The position numbers and the translations under genes are program-made. The notes beneath the pieces are model-generated. The model worked only from the letters and a program-made list of their open reading frames with translations. It made no database searches and had not been told where the DNA came from. Shown piece by piece: positions 10,906-22,435 of a DNA stretch of 64,000 bases (the stretch's first letter is position 1; every line of letters starts with the position of its first letter). The stretch is from the NCBI GenBank assembly GCA_030765065.1, contig CM060986.1, forward strand, positions 73,215,573 to 73,279,572. Direction: 5' to 3'. The DNA is from Deroplatys truncata (taxonomy: Eukaryota > Arthropoda > Insecta > Mantodea > Mantidae).

Positions 10906-11200
10906 GCAATAAATGTTTACATATTTATATTTTACATTAATGTCTGGCGTCTAAGCTTGCTTGATTGTAACATGTAAATAGAATGAATTGTGATTTTTTT
11001 TTTAACATTGCAATGCTATAATGAGAGTGGAATATATTTAGAAGACAAACTTAACACTTCTGTTGTGCTAATAACAAAGAATCAGTGTTTCTTAAATAAA
11101 TCGCACTCCTCCGCAGATAAAGTGTGTCTAGAGAAGCCGGTGCGATCCCAAACAGCTTTGGGCGGGAGTGGAAGTGTTGGATCAAGTTTACGATAGGATA

Positions 11201-11762
11201 ATGGCGGTGGAGCTGACAACTAACTGTATAGAGCATCATGCATATCTATTGAATTATTTAGCCTCTTCCTATGAAAAAGAGGAATATTTGGACCTAGCCT
11301 TTGTTTGCAAAGGAGGTAAAGTAATTAAGGCACACCAGCTTGTTTTGGCTTCAGTGAGCCCGTTTCTAAGAGAACTGTTTAACGAAAGCACAACACCAGA
11401 AGTGAGCATTTCTTTATGTGAAATAGATGATAGGTTGCTCTCTCAGCTGTTGACGTTAATGTATGAAGGCACGTTGAAGTTGCTAGTTTCAGATGCTCAA
11501 GAGTTCCAAGAACTAATTGAAATACTAGGCATAAAATTCCCTGGGGATATGTATATTGATCATTCTACATCATCACTTTATACCTACACCCCTCAAAATG
11601 GATTAGAAGAAATACCTTCATCATCTTCAGCAATGGCAATTGTAGCTGTCGACAGTGTTGCTGAATTTATAGAGAAATCCACAGTAGGTGGTCCAAATGA
11701 TGATCCTTTGAACATACCAGATCGATACTTTGTTAAACCTAAAGCAGGTGTGGCAGTAAGCG
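11201..11762 (+). CDS. BTB/POZ domain protein, first coding exon
   Basis: I chose the ATG at 11201 because it has A at -3 and G at +4; the frame is open slightly further upstream but without ATG. The exon encodes 187 residues plus one base. Residues about 15-120 form a BTB/POZ fold: YLDLAFVCKGGKVIKAHQLVLASVSPFLRELFN is the diagnostic 'DV.L.c.g..i.aHk.vLaa.S.yF..lF' signature, followed by LLSQLLTLMYEGTL and an FQELIEILGIKF helix. BTB domains dimerise and serve in transcription factors or Cul3 adaptors; which applies here is unknown. The usual FCLRWNN lead of tramtrack-group proteins is absent. Position 11763 starts GTAAGTGT, a strong donor in phase 1. The frame continues to 11887 only as intron read-through. 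Nothing in the exon suggests a transposon. Confidence 0.88.
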
Positions 11763-12254
11763 GTAAGTGTAGTGTATTAAGTCCATGTTACCTGAGTAGA
11801 CTATCTTTGAATAACCACCAATATTATGATATAGCTAATAAAAATATTTGGCTCTACTTTCTAGCATGTGATGCAAATCCAGCATGAAAATTTTGGGATA
11901 AACTTCGATATTGGATTATGGCTGGTATCACTATACACACATAATACATGCATACATTGCACAACCTTTATTGATTTCAAAACATCATTACTTGTAATAA
12001 GAACAAATAACATAGTGCTTTAGGTATTTTCATGTATATATGGCATATTTTGTCACTTTTGTTCCGTATTACTAAGAATTACCGAAGTTGCATCGTAGGT
12101 ATCTCACCCGTGGCATCATGGGAACATTGGTTGTATTTTCCGACATTCTGCTCTTATCCCATGGTGATGAAAATGATATGTTATATGTCCAACAGATGTC
12201 ACCCTATGTCATACGCTTGCTCTAATGTAATACTGGCAACATATGAATAACTAA

Positions 12255-12430
12255 TGCCGCCAAAGCCGGTAAGATACTCAGCCTCAAAGCGTAGCCAAGG
12301 GATGTTTTTTAGAAGGAGAGGAGTGTAGCACGTTGCGGACAATAGGCTGCAACTGCGAAGCGACGACAAGGCGTAGCCGAGGGATCTGCAAGTTTAAAAC
12401 TCGAATGATTCACATTCGCAGAAACAACAG
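12255..12430 (+). repeat. Family B repeat copy
   Basis: Contains CTCAAAGCGTAGCCAAGGGATGTTTTTTAGAAGGAGAGGAG, summarised as the CGTAGCC-AGGGATG core. This is followed by GCTGCAACTGCGAAGCGACGA, GGCGTAGCCGAGGGAT and AAAACTCGAATGATTCAC. The blocks are collinear with 3455-3600. Confidence 0.6.
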
Positions 12431-12744
12431 CACATCACATATTTAGCAGATTTCACTTTTTATTTAGGTTGGCAGTTCCCACTTTACATGTGATTTAGCG
12501 AAAAAATGGCTACGTTTGTTGTGTTCATAACGTGATTTCCCTATAAAAGTAAAACACCTAAAAGGGGCTGGCAGGTGGGCACCAAATATTGAAGAGATCG
12601 CATCTACTTCTAAACTCACTCCTAAGGTAATTATTCACTTTCCTTAGGATTTTATAAGCATTTTCAACAGGGATACACTAAGAGCAAATTTGCCATATTT
12701 TCGTTCTGTTGCTAACATTTGAAATCCCAATATAGCTGAAAATA

Positions 12745-12850
12745 ACGATTAAGGGCCCTAAGCCATAAGGCGGAGCCAAGGGATTGAGGGCCCTCAATCT
12801 CAAAGCATAGTCAAGGGATATTTATTAGAAGGAGAGGAGCAGTTGGAGCC
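12745..12850 (+). repeat. Family B repeat copy, two units
   Basis: Two consecutive units, AAGGGCCCTAAGCC..GGAGCCAAGGGAT and TGAGGGCCCTCAATC..CATAGTCAAGGGAT, are followed by the AGAAGGAGAGGAG block shared with 12310-12330. Confidence 0.6.
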
Positions 12851-12958
12851 ACCAAAACCTGCCAAAAATTATTATAAGAACGGTCGTATAAAAGGGAGGG
12901 TGGGTTGACATAACACTACCACCGGAACACATCCACTACAACAAAACATTCTTCATTA

Positions 12959-15137
12959 TACCCCCGCTACTGTATCTTTGCACTTGACAGTTCGTGTGGC
13001 TTCGCGTAAGGTTGGCTACATCGTGGTTGCGACGTTGCCAGAGTGGCTAGTAAACAACAGCTGATTGTTCTCCTTTCTATCGTGTCTAAGCCGCATACAA
13101 AAAGTGTATGTAAGTAGCGAACGTCAATGAATAATAGCTATTTCGTATTATTATTGTTAATTGAAAATAACTCTGCATAAACATTGCAGCGTATGTAGAA
13201 TAAATTACGCACTTTTGACAATATAGAAACAAAATCATACAAACTTCCTGCTACAATGAGGAGAAATAAAACAAATTATAAGCATGCTATAACAAAGTTA
13301 TTTTCACTCACCCATTTAAAACTGCAATGGCTCAATTCCATCCAAATCCCCATTGTCGTCGTCATCCTCGGAAGCATCGTCATCATCATCTTCACCAAGG
13401 CATATCATCAATGGTTCACACTCACTAATAATTCCATCTATTTCTTGTGCTTTTCTTATTAGCTTATGCACATGATCCACTTTCTTTTTCCACGAAGTTG
13501 CATCCACCGTAGCCACACATTCCCGCAAAAGCCTTTCCACCTCAGTAATGGTAAATAACTTATTGTTTTCCCTCACATAAGCCTTAATGTCGCTCACTAA
13601 TTCGATAGGGTTGAAGTGACAGTGATAAGGTGGTAACCTAATCACTTCATGACCTAGTTCCCTGGCTAATTCATCTGTGACGTAAGTTGGTGTTATAGGC
13701 TTATTTTCTTTCACCAGGGAATATAGAAGCAGCTTGGTCATGCTCATGTCTGCAGCAACACCCTTTGTGTTTAGCCACTCTACCATAACCTCTTTTCTAT
13801 CGTTGGAGGTAGGGGCCTTGTCCAGTTTTACCGAGTGATATGGTGCGTTGTCCATCACTATAACTGTTGGATGGTCCAGTTGCTGCAGAAGCTTTCTGAA
13901 CCACTCCAGGAAGCGAGAATGGTCCATGTCTTCATGGTAATCTCCAGTTTTCTTCGATTTGAAGACCAGTAGACCGTCTTCAATAAACCCATCGGAAGAA
14001 CCAGCGTGAGCCACAATTAGCCGGGCTCCTTTTCCTGTCGGCTGATGGCCACAGCTGTTAGGACTGTTGTCTGTCCAGCATTTTGTTACAGCTTCTCCAG
14101 CATTGACCCACGTTTCGTCCAGCCACTATTTTATGGAGGTCCTTGCCCAAAATTTTGTGCAAAAACACGCTTCGCACCACTACAATGTGTGTCTTTTCCA
14201 GCAGCACTTTCCTTCCATTCAGTTTTTTGTACTGAAAGCCAATATCCTTCAGCACCGTTTTCAGTGATGTTTTGTCCCCAGTGAACAGCTCTGCTTCTCT
14301 AAGCGATATAAGCAGCTTTGGTATGGTCGGATACTCCTTTCTAAGATAATAGGCATAAATGTGTACGTATGGCGTCTAATTGGAAAGCGTCAAGATTTGT
14401 GACTGGACGAGGCTGCTTTCTTTTCTTCCCTGGAGTTGATAGAAATACCTGTTGCGTTTAAGATGGTTTCAGATGGTTCAGGAATTTTGTCCTCTTTCTC
14501 TTGTAGTTTCACTCCTTTGTGAATAACAGTTCTCATGCTTAGTCCAAGAGCTGCTGCAGTTCGTTGTACGGCTTTATCAGCAGGAATAGAGGGATTTCCG
14601 TGAAGCTTCACGTACTCCTTTTCCTGTTCGAAGAACTCCCGGGTTCTCCTTAATAGTTCCAATGCCTGACTATTAGTGGCACACCTCGGCGCAAAGGATT
14701 TTCACTTCGTGAATCATCACTCGACGATCGGCGTCGTTTTTCAGACATTGTTGCACTTAAGTTTTGTTTAAATAAATAATATGAATGAAATATATATAAA
14801 ATAGATAAATATAAATAAATAAATATATGTATAAACGAACAATAACAAAACTATCAAACAATAACCACAAATCTAAATAACAATGAACAATATGTAGCTT
14901 TGCAAGGACAACTCGACGCTCTGCTAGAGATTCACAAACTGAAGCACGTGGTTGGGAATAGTTACATCTGGCAACAGAGCCGACTCTAGCTCCGGTTCCG
15001 CTTTGTCAGCGACCATCCGGAATGCTGCCTTGTGATTGGCTTAGGAAGTCAAGCGGTTGAAGCTTTTCATCTGTTTTTTTGCGAGTGTACCAACTTAAAC
15101 GCTAGCTGTCAAGTGCAACGTTACAGCAGCGGGGGTA
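12959..15137 (-). mobile_element. IS630/Tc1/mariner-superfamily transposon of DD82E type, TIRs intact
   Basis: Terminal inverted repeats of about 32 bp occupy 12959-12990 and 15106-15137; they start TACCCCCGCT and end TTGCACTTGACAG, with only about 3-4 mismatches. TA dinucleotides lie on each side (TATA at both edges, so the exact boundary is ambiguous by 2 bp). The element is about 2.18 kb. The transposase is on the minus strand. The good ends suggest it was mobile fairly recently or could still be cross-mobilised. Confidence 0.92.
13316..14662 (-). pseudogene. DDE transposase with DD82E spacing, frameshifted
   Basis: N-terminal segment 14662-14390 has FFEQEKEYVKLHGNPS then AAALGLSMRTVIHKGV (helix-turn-helix-like). 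The middle segment is 14255-14058. A frameshift near 14125 leads into WLDETWVNAGEAVTKCWTD (first catalytic Asp). The long C-terminal frame 14014-13316 holds IVMDNAPYHSV (second Asp) and LPPYHCHFNPIEL (Glu). I count 82 residues between that Asp and the Glu, matching the DD82E ('Sailor') lineage described for IS630-Tc1-mariner elements. The C-terminus is an Asp-rich tail (DDDDDASEDDDDNGD). The gene needs at least two frame corrections; the catalytic residues themselves are retained. Confidence 0.85.
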
Positions 15138-15680
15138 TAAACAAGGATTACTCTAGATAGCCAGAAAACCCAATTTCCTAAGTAAAAAGTCTTTATTTTG
15201 GCCATAATCCCATATCGAAGTAGTAAATACATTGGTAAAGTGAGACAAAACTGGCTATGGAAGGAGGTAACGTTAAGGGAAAGGAAAATGGAGATAATCT
15301 TGATTAAGGTATATAGGAACATTTTAACTTTTTGGATGACTGATATTTAATCCCATTATATATATGGCCTGGTGTTAGATATAATGGGGGAATAGAGGCA
15401 ACCCAACTCCCTAAATCAAATTCTAAAATTACAAATATATAATTGTAATTATAAATTGATAGTAATATTATATTAAGCTCTTACCATAAAAGCCCGAATA
15501 TATTTGGATTTTTAATTTTGGCCGAGTAACAAAATCCCGAGTATTTTCAGCCATATAATTTCTGAGCAGCATGTATTTTAAAAGGCCAAATTTGACTTCT
15601 TTCTTGTTTTTTTGATACTTAATTGAAACTTCCTCTAGATTTCCCCATAATCTCATTTTTATATATGTATTTTTGCCAAC

Positions 15681-15711
<31 letters not shown>

Positions 15712-16271
15712 GCGCGCACGTATTAACCAGTTCATGACTTCAGTCAGATTTTCTTTCCGCGTGTTTTATTGCCACTAAAGGTTTCTGTTTCAACTGGCAC
15801 TCACAGTTTTTCGTGTGTTTCTTCCTCACATTTTGTAAAAATGGAATGTGACGAAGAATTCGGTATTGAATTTACTATTCAGTAATCGTAATGGAGCCTT
15901 AAGATGCACAACTGTTGAGGTTTCTGGCACAGTGAGTATTTAGTGTTGCAGTTCTTTTCAATTTCTTAGTGATTGCCTAGTATTCACTTTTTTATATGTT
16001 AAGAAGTTCAGAAAAAAAAGCAAAGTTTAAGCATGTGATCTATTGTTATTTCCTAAAAATAAGTTTCATTGTTACTATCATTATTATACCTAACTGAATG
16101 TTTCATTTTGACAATAAAAAATAAGTGACAAAGAAACATCACTTTGTAAATAATGTGTATGTTAAGAGGTTAATGTTGTTTGTACTTTGTTGGAGTTATG
16201 AATAAAATATTCATTCATTCAGTCATACATATGTTGTAATGTGCAGTTTGAATAAGAGAATAAGCTAGAAA
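15138..16271. other. Unrecognised intronic DNA with a GT microsatellite
   Basis: AT-rich with no element ends I can recognise. A (GT)n tract with a GC-rich tail lies at 15681-15720. No coding region supported. Confidence 0.5.
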
Positions 16272-16514
16272 AGCAATGTATGTCGCACACAATGAATGCA
16301 CGCGTAAAATAAGTAATGTGTGTTCTCTGTAAGGGAAAATAAAAATGAAATGTGCATACACATGGGTATAACACACACAAATATCCAAGCAATAATACTG
16401 CAAAACAAAACACGTAGATCAAGCATAACATAAATAATGTTTAATGCAAAACATACTTAAACTACGTGATATATACAAAATGATTGGGAAAGCATTAAGT
16501 ATATGTTAAATTTG
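16272..16514 (-). repeat. Long inverted repeat, left arm (partner 18633-18905)
   Basis: Reverse complement matches 18633-18905 through blocks such as AACATATACTTAATGCTTTC, AAACATTATTTATGTTATGC, TGTGTTATACCCA and GAGAACACACATTACTTATT. Divergence is around one in five or six bases by eye. I do not recognise the sequence. Confidence 0.8.
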
Positions 16515-16556
16515 GGAAGAGATATTGAAAATTCTCAACTCTTTTCCATTTTATTT

Positions 16557-18466
16557 TTACTTTCTTGGACACATACATAGTAGGTAGAAAAGTATTGCAT
16601 TCTACACAAAATATATTGAGATTTTACTGGAAATACATATTTTGAGGACCCTGATTCCAAAAAAATCATTTTTAGAAAATGCTGTTTGTGCATGCGAGAG
16701 AGAGAGAGAGAGTCGGATAAATGCCAAACTTAGTACTCAAGCTCAGTATCACCGAAAGATGTGACACAAAGATTTTCAAGAAAATCCCCCCCACCCACAA
16801 ATACCCTTAATGTGGATCATTTTTCAAAATGTATTATTTCCTCAAAAATGGCTCTAACAATTGTGATTAAAATACCATACATTAAAAATATTTGTACGGC
16901 AGATAAAACATATATCTTGAAATTTCTGGGAATAGCCTATGAAGTCCCGTTTATTCAGAAGGATTTTTATGTAATCTTGTATAACTGGTAAACGTTAAGC
17001 GATAGATGAAAACTTACTATACAAAAAAATATAAATCTCTTTTTTAAACCACACAGTTTATTTCTGATAACTTTTTTGTTGCATAAGCTATTTCCAAGGT
17101 ATCCGTTATTAATGGGTCAAATTTTTCAATACTCTTGTCATTCTTTAAAGTCCTGTCGATTTTCACTTGTTTCCTGCGATTGGATGGAAAGAGTATGGAA
17201 TTTTAATACTACCATATACAGAGTGAGCCAAAAAACTCCGAACTGCCTGCGCAGTGTTTTTCCTGTCTGCATCCTGGGCGCTCGTTGCCATCTGCTGCTA
17301 TCACAGAAAGGCGCGGATGAAACCATACAACATTTTTGAAACTACTTTTAAAGGCTTTACTTACCAACTTTATGAAAGGAAATGCTGAAACTGGCCACCA
17401 TCGTTGTCTATACGTTTTTGGCACTTCTTTAGGAAACTATCCATCAAGGAATTTTTGGAGGGGAATTTTCCAAACGATGACCGATGTCATCTAATGTATC
17501 CTTCGGTAAGAACCGAACGCCGTCTTTTAGATTCTTAGCCTGAACGCTTCCTGTGGCTTGAAATTTACTGTAAAGTCATGGATTGCTGAATGGCCTGGAA
17601 CGTTTACACCTGGAAATCTTTCTGCAAATCATATTTTCACTTGGCGAGCTTACTGAGTTAACACATACGAATTAAAATTAAATACACGCGATGCAGTAGA
17701 CAATATATGCTGAACCATAACATACAAGGATATTATGGACAAAATAATAAATAACTCAATAGCTGAACTACATCACATCACTGTCAATTCAATACTGCAC
17801 TTCACACTGCAAAGCTAAACCACAGCGTGACTTTGTTTATAGCAGCAGTACATTATCATGCTTTTATCATATTTCTAGATGCCCAGTGGAAAAACACCAT
17901 GCAGCTGTCAATATTGTTCATAAAATACCTCTCCGGGATAACATAAAACATAAAGTGTACAAGACAAACCCACACACCCTGGAAGAATTAAAACAAAATA
18001 TCCGCCAGGAAATTTCTCAACGTGAACTACGGCGAGTGATGGATAGTCTCCTAAAGAGGTGGCAAAAATGTATGGACAACGACGGTGGCCAGTTTCAGCA
18101 TCTTCTTTCGTAAAGTTGATAAGTAAAGCCTTTAAAAGTAGTTTTAAAAATGTTGTATGGTTTCATATGCGCCTTTCTATGATAGCAGCAGACAGCACGA
18201 GCGCCGAGAACGTGGACAGGAAAAACACTGCGCAGGCAGTTCAGAGTCTTTTGGCTCACTCTGTATCATCAACTTCTTAAAGATTCGACCACCTTTGTTC
18301 CCTTTGTACCCTAACAAAATGTGTAAGGTATGTATCTATTTCTGCAAAGGCTTATCTCATTTAAAATGAAGTAGACAAGTAAGCTTTCATAAGAATAATT
18401 CGTATACCCACTAATAAACAGTAGAGGGTAGAGAAAGTCATGTGAATGTAACACCAGATTCTTTTT
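16557..18466 (-). repeat. Old family A copy, minus strand, split by a DNA transposon
   Basis: Segment 16557-17216 aligns by eye with the minus-strand family A: ACTTTCT..GTAGAAAAGTATTGCATTC, AATCCCCCCCACCC, CTCAAAAATGGCTCTAAC, then ATAACTGGTAAAC. After the insertion at 17219-18263, the 5' end resumes and ends GTAGAGAAAGTCATGTGAATGTAACACCAGA at 18432-18462. It is far more diverged than the 54-64 kb copies. It carries (GA)n at 16696-16712 where young copies have (GT)n. Confidence 0.78.
17219..18263. mobile_element. Palindromically rearranged Tc1/mariner-type element
   Basis: Ends are CAGAGTGAGCCAAAA and its inverse complement, flanked by TA (17217-17218 and 18264-18265). The two arms, 17219-17456 and 18036-18263, are inverted copies over ~230 bp, and both hold the transposase C-terminus. 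The right arm on the plus strand reads KVYKTNPHTLEELKQNIRQE and RVMDSLLKRWQKCMDNDGGQFQHLL. The central left part on the minus strand contains an N-terminal stretch (RFPGVNVPGHSAIHDF). The coding region has thus been folded back on itself. Inserted in an old family A copy. Confidence 0.85.
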
Positions 18467-18632
18467 TCATAATTAATCACTTTGGATGTGCTAATACAAA
18501 ATGCTCCTTGAACCTTACAATTTAGCATGCAACCATTTTTGGCCATAAAATTGTTGATAAAACCGAATTGAGTAGGTAGCATAAAAGTACAAATGGTGTG
18601 TAATAAAAATGCCTAAAAATTTATATTTCTTA

Positions 18633-18905
18633 CTAAATTTAACATATACTTAATGCTTTCCCAATCATTTCGTACACATCATGTAGTTTTTGTATGCTTT
18701 GCTTTAAACATTATTTGTGTTATGCTCTATAAGTTTTATTTTAAGAAATTGCTTTTCATTTATGTTTTTTCACACACATTCCACCTTTTACTTTTGTGTG
18801 TTATACCCACGTTTATGCACATATCACTTTTATTTCTCCTTATAGAGAACACACATTACTTATTTTATACATTTATTCATTGTGTGTGACATCCATTGCT
18901 TCCCC
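18633..18905 (+). repeat. Long inverted repeat, right arm (partner 16272-16514)
   Basis: See the left arm. Arms flank an old family A copy and its inserted transposon. Function and element type unknown. Confidence 0.8.
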
Positions 18906-20308
18906 AGCTCTGCTACCACGTGGCACAAGTGAAGCTACATTGCAACCTTTTGCACAGAGGGGAATGGGAGGTCAAAATTCTACCTGGTATGTTCAGTTGA
19001 CAATGCTAACAGTTGATTATTTCATGTGACTAAATAAATTGTCTTTCTCATACTGTTAATGAAAGAAGAAATTATAACTTAACGTTTATACTTCAAAACA
19101 ACTAATGTATAAATATAAATCCAGTACAACTAAATCCGTTAAACAGTGGAAGTGTTATGTTATGCTGGAGGTAATAGGAGGAGGGGATGAAGGTTTCAGC
19201 AGTATTGACAATGATTGGCTGACTCACACATAGCTGCAGTGATGGTCACTATCACTGGACTGTCTCAAGGGACAAGATATGGTATGGTGATTATAATTGG
19301 TATGTCTTCCATAGTTGTTTAATGCTTAGTGATGTTAAATATTATGTTGGAAGCGGCTGCCATCCAGCGAATATACAGTTCTGATGTTGATGGTTCAATA
19401 AACAATGGGCGCAGCCGCCATAATTGAGTTGTGACACAGAATTACCCATTCATGAATTTTAAAACTCAGACATTTAACTTGATGTATATTGCTGTCAAAA
19501 AATCTGATATACGGTAAAACCCAGTAATTACCCTCTTCAAGGGACTGTGGCCTAAACCCGTAATTATCGGGACAGCATTACACACAGGATGTGATTTACT
19601 AGCAATTTTTTGACATCATTTAATGGGAAAAAATAGTGCAATATATTTTACTTCTGAAGAATTGGGTGCAGTACAGTGCAAAATGAACAAAGAGATCATA
19701 GCTTATGAAAAGAAGTCTGATTGTTGATTGCCGTGTACTCGTACCACTACTGTGAATTATTACATTTTCTATATGGTTCAAGTAATTAATAAATGTCACT
19801 AGATACACAGCTAGGAGCAATGCTAATGTATTTTCTAAGCAAAACTGGGCTTCTGTCTATTTCAACACAAGCCGAGTTGTCAGTTTTTAACACTAGTTTA
19901 AATTTATTCATATGCATCCCTAATCATTCTTGTTATAATTTACTTTTTCTATTATCAATCTGTTTGCTAGCTATGACATGCACCAACAATACTTCAGCAT
20001 CATGATCTGACATGCCATTTACAATAGGAATTATGGTATAATTTTGAATTTTTTCTGAGTCTAGAAATATGTTATCTATAGTTAATAGTTGTTACAGTGC
20101 TCATATGAGTTCTGGTGGGAAAATGAACGATATATTCCAAGTCAAATGCAGGAAACAGGAAAGTGAGGTTGGTTTACGTTTCGTTGTTATTAAGTGTGTT
20201 TTACATTAAAATTTCCACAAACTATTATTAAAGCATTTTCAGTGTAAATGTATGAGATGGTTCATTCTAATCTATGTAAATCCTTGGAAGTTCCCTATGG
20301 GGGCTCTA
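18906..20308. other. Unrecognised intronic DNA
   Basis: No coding or complete element supported. A short stretch at 19513-19575 (CGGTAAAACCCAGTAATTACC .. GTAATTATCGGGACAG) recalls pogo/Tigger terminal sequence, but no partner end was found. Confidence 0.4.
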
Positions 20309-20310
20309 TA

Positions 20311-21178
20311 CGAAGTCTGTTCAAAAAATTCCGGAACTTTGTTCACATCATTTTTCTATGCTTAGCTTTTACTTTTTGTGCATGTTCTCCTTCGAAATAC
20401 TATCCTCCACAATTGATACACCACTCCTAATGCCATTTCCACTTCCAGAAGCAGTCTTGCTACATTTTTTTCTGGATCGCGCGAAGTGCCGTCTGCAAAT
20501 TTTCTTTTATCACGTCTATTGTTGCAAATCTTCGTCCTTTCAACAGGGTTTTCAACTTTGGAAATAAAAAGAAGTCTGCAGGGGCTAGGTCTGGAGAGTA
20601 CGAAGGATAAGGCAGCACAGTGGTTTTTCTTCTTCTTCTTCTTCTTCCCACAATACTCACGCACCAACAGGGATGAATGTGTGGATGCGTTATCGTGTGA
20701 GCCATGAATTGTCTCACCAAATTTCAGGCCATTTCCTTCTCACATTTTCTCGCAGGTGTCACAACACATCACAATAGTCAGTCTTCGATTGGCATGCACA
20801 ATTTCGTTTGACATGAGCATCATCGGTAGACATCAAAGGGCGTCCTGAACGAGGGTCATCTTTAACTTCCATCCGGCCATTTTGAAACTGCGAGAACATT
20901 CGTAACACCGAGTATGGCTTAAGCACTCATCACCGTAGGCTTACTGCATCATTTGGTGTCTCTCTGTAAAGGTTTTCTTGAGTTTCACGCAAAATTTAAT
21001 GCAGACGCATTGCTCCTCTAACTCTGCCATCTCGAAATTTGCAAACTGTGCAACACAACGTTCTACTCAATACACCACTGAACAATCAGTTACACATTAA
21101 ACACAGATGTGTGCAGGAATACCAACCGCATTTTGCTCCAAAATTACAAATGTTCCGGATTTTTTTGAACAGACCTCG
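20311..21178 (-). mobile_element. mariner element, internally decayed, TIRs and TA present
   Basis: The left end CGAAGTCTGTTCAAAAAATT and the right end (inverse complement CGAGGTCTGTTCAAAAAAAT) pair as ~28-bp TIRs. TA lies at 20309-20310 and 21179-21180. At 868 bp it is shorter than a full element. A CTT/GAA run at 20630-20648 expanded inside the coding region. Confidence 0.93.
20440..21060 (-). pseudogene. mariner transposase relic
   Basis: The open minus-strand piece 20720-20460 contains LPYPSYSPDLAPADFFLFPKLKTLL (the third catalytic Asp box) and a C-terminal ENLQTALRAIQKK. Upstream sequence to ~21060 is heavily broken. The catalytic core between the first and second Asp is mostly deleted. 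Confidence 0.8.
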
Positions 21179-21583
21179 TATACTGCTACAGTCATTCCAT
21201 GTCAAATCAACATATTTTTGCATCATTTTCAGCCTGGCTCTCTTAGTTTTTAAGGAAAATTTTGTGATATGTTGTACATGGAAAGGAATGTAAAAATGCA
21301 AAATATCAAAAGTATAATGTAAATATTTTTGGAGTTATCAGTCATTAAAAATGTGAAAAACCAATAAAATTTGGCATGCAAGGTATAAGAAACTTTCTTA
21401 TGGTTAATCAATAACTAAAGTTAAAGAAATGAACTTTGTGTTACCTTAAAGCTTAAGAAAGAACCTTTGATTTTATATACCACCATTGATGCTATGACCT
21501 TTTAACGCTGCTCAAGGCCATAGCATGTAATATTCAACCCTGCAAAATTAAAAACTGAGCAACTTTAAAATTTTGAAAAAAAA

Positions 21584-22430
21584 CCTGATGTGTTACACTC
21601 ACATGACTTTCTCTACTCTTGTACAAACTATTTTTAAAAACGCTTATTCTCCATATGCTTCATGTTAATAGAGATGTCAATCTTATTGCTACTTTTCTTG
21701 TAGATGCAAGGGGAATATGGTAGGTTTTAAGCAATAGTCAAATATTTTAAGCGCTGGCTGCTATGTGACGCATTCCATTCTCTTTGCATGTCCAGGACAT
21801 AAAAAAAATGAATAACGAATTTGAGCAAAAGTATAAGTATTGGAAAATTTAAGGGAATAACAAGCAATATCTCGAAAACGGTTCAATCAAAAAAAAAAAT
21901 GTAAATGACATAAATTGTGTATTTTAGTGTGATCTACATTTTTTGTGGAGTAAAATTTTGTCTATCTCTTATGGTTTACCAGTTATGCAAAAGTCGTTCA
22001 CAATGAAGAATACTTTTGGAGACATTCCCAGAAAATTCGAGATATACATTTCATTTCTCATGACAATATTTTAAACATATGATATTTTAATTAAAATCGT
22101 TAGAGCTATTTTTGAGAAAATTAAAATTTTCGAAAAATGTTCCATGTAAAGGGTAGTCTGGGGTGGGGGGATTTTCTTGAAAACCTTTGTGTCGCATCTC
22201 TGGAAGATACTGAACCTAAATACCAAGTTTGGTGTTTATCCGACTTCGTTTCTGAGTTATGCTGTTCACAGACACACACACACACACATGTGTACATGTG
22301 TACATGTTTCCAAAATTTTTTTTTTTTTATCCAGGGGGTCTCAAAACATATATTTCCGGTGAAATCTTGGTATCGAATTTTTGGGTGGAATACAATACTT
22401 CCCCTACTTACTATACGTAGTAGAGAAAGT
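21584..22430 (+). repeat. Family A repeat, full length
   Basis: Runs from (T/C)CTGATGTGTTACACTCAC to TAGTAGAGAAAGT followed by AAAAA. About 847 bp with an internal (CA)n/TG tract at 22270-22310. The 5' flank is an A-run, so it sits in an oligo(A) target. Confidence 0.92.
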
Positions 22431-22435
22431 AAAAA

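Noticed and set aside
11168..11887. BTB frame taken as a single 239-residue exon
   Set aside because: The first codon is GTG, the ATG at 11201 has a good context, and a strong GTAAGT donor at 11763 with a phase-matched acceptor far downstream fits better. The last 41 residues read as intron.
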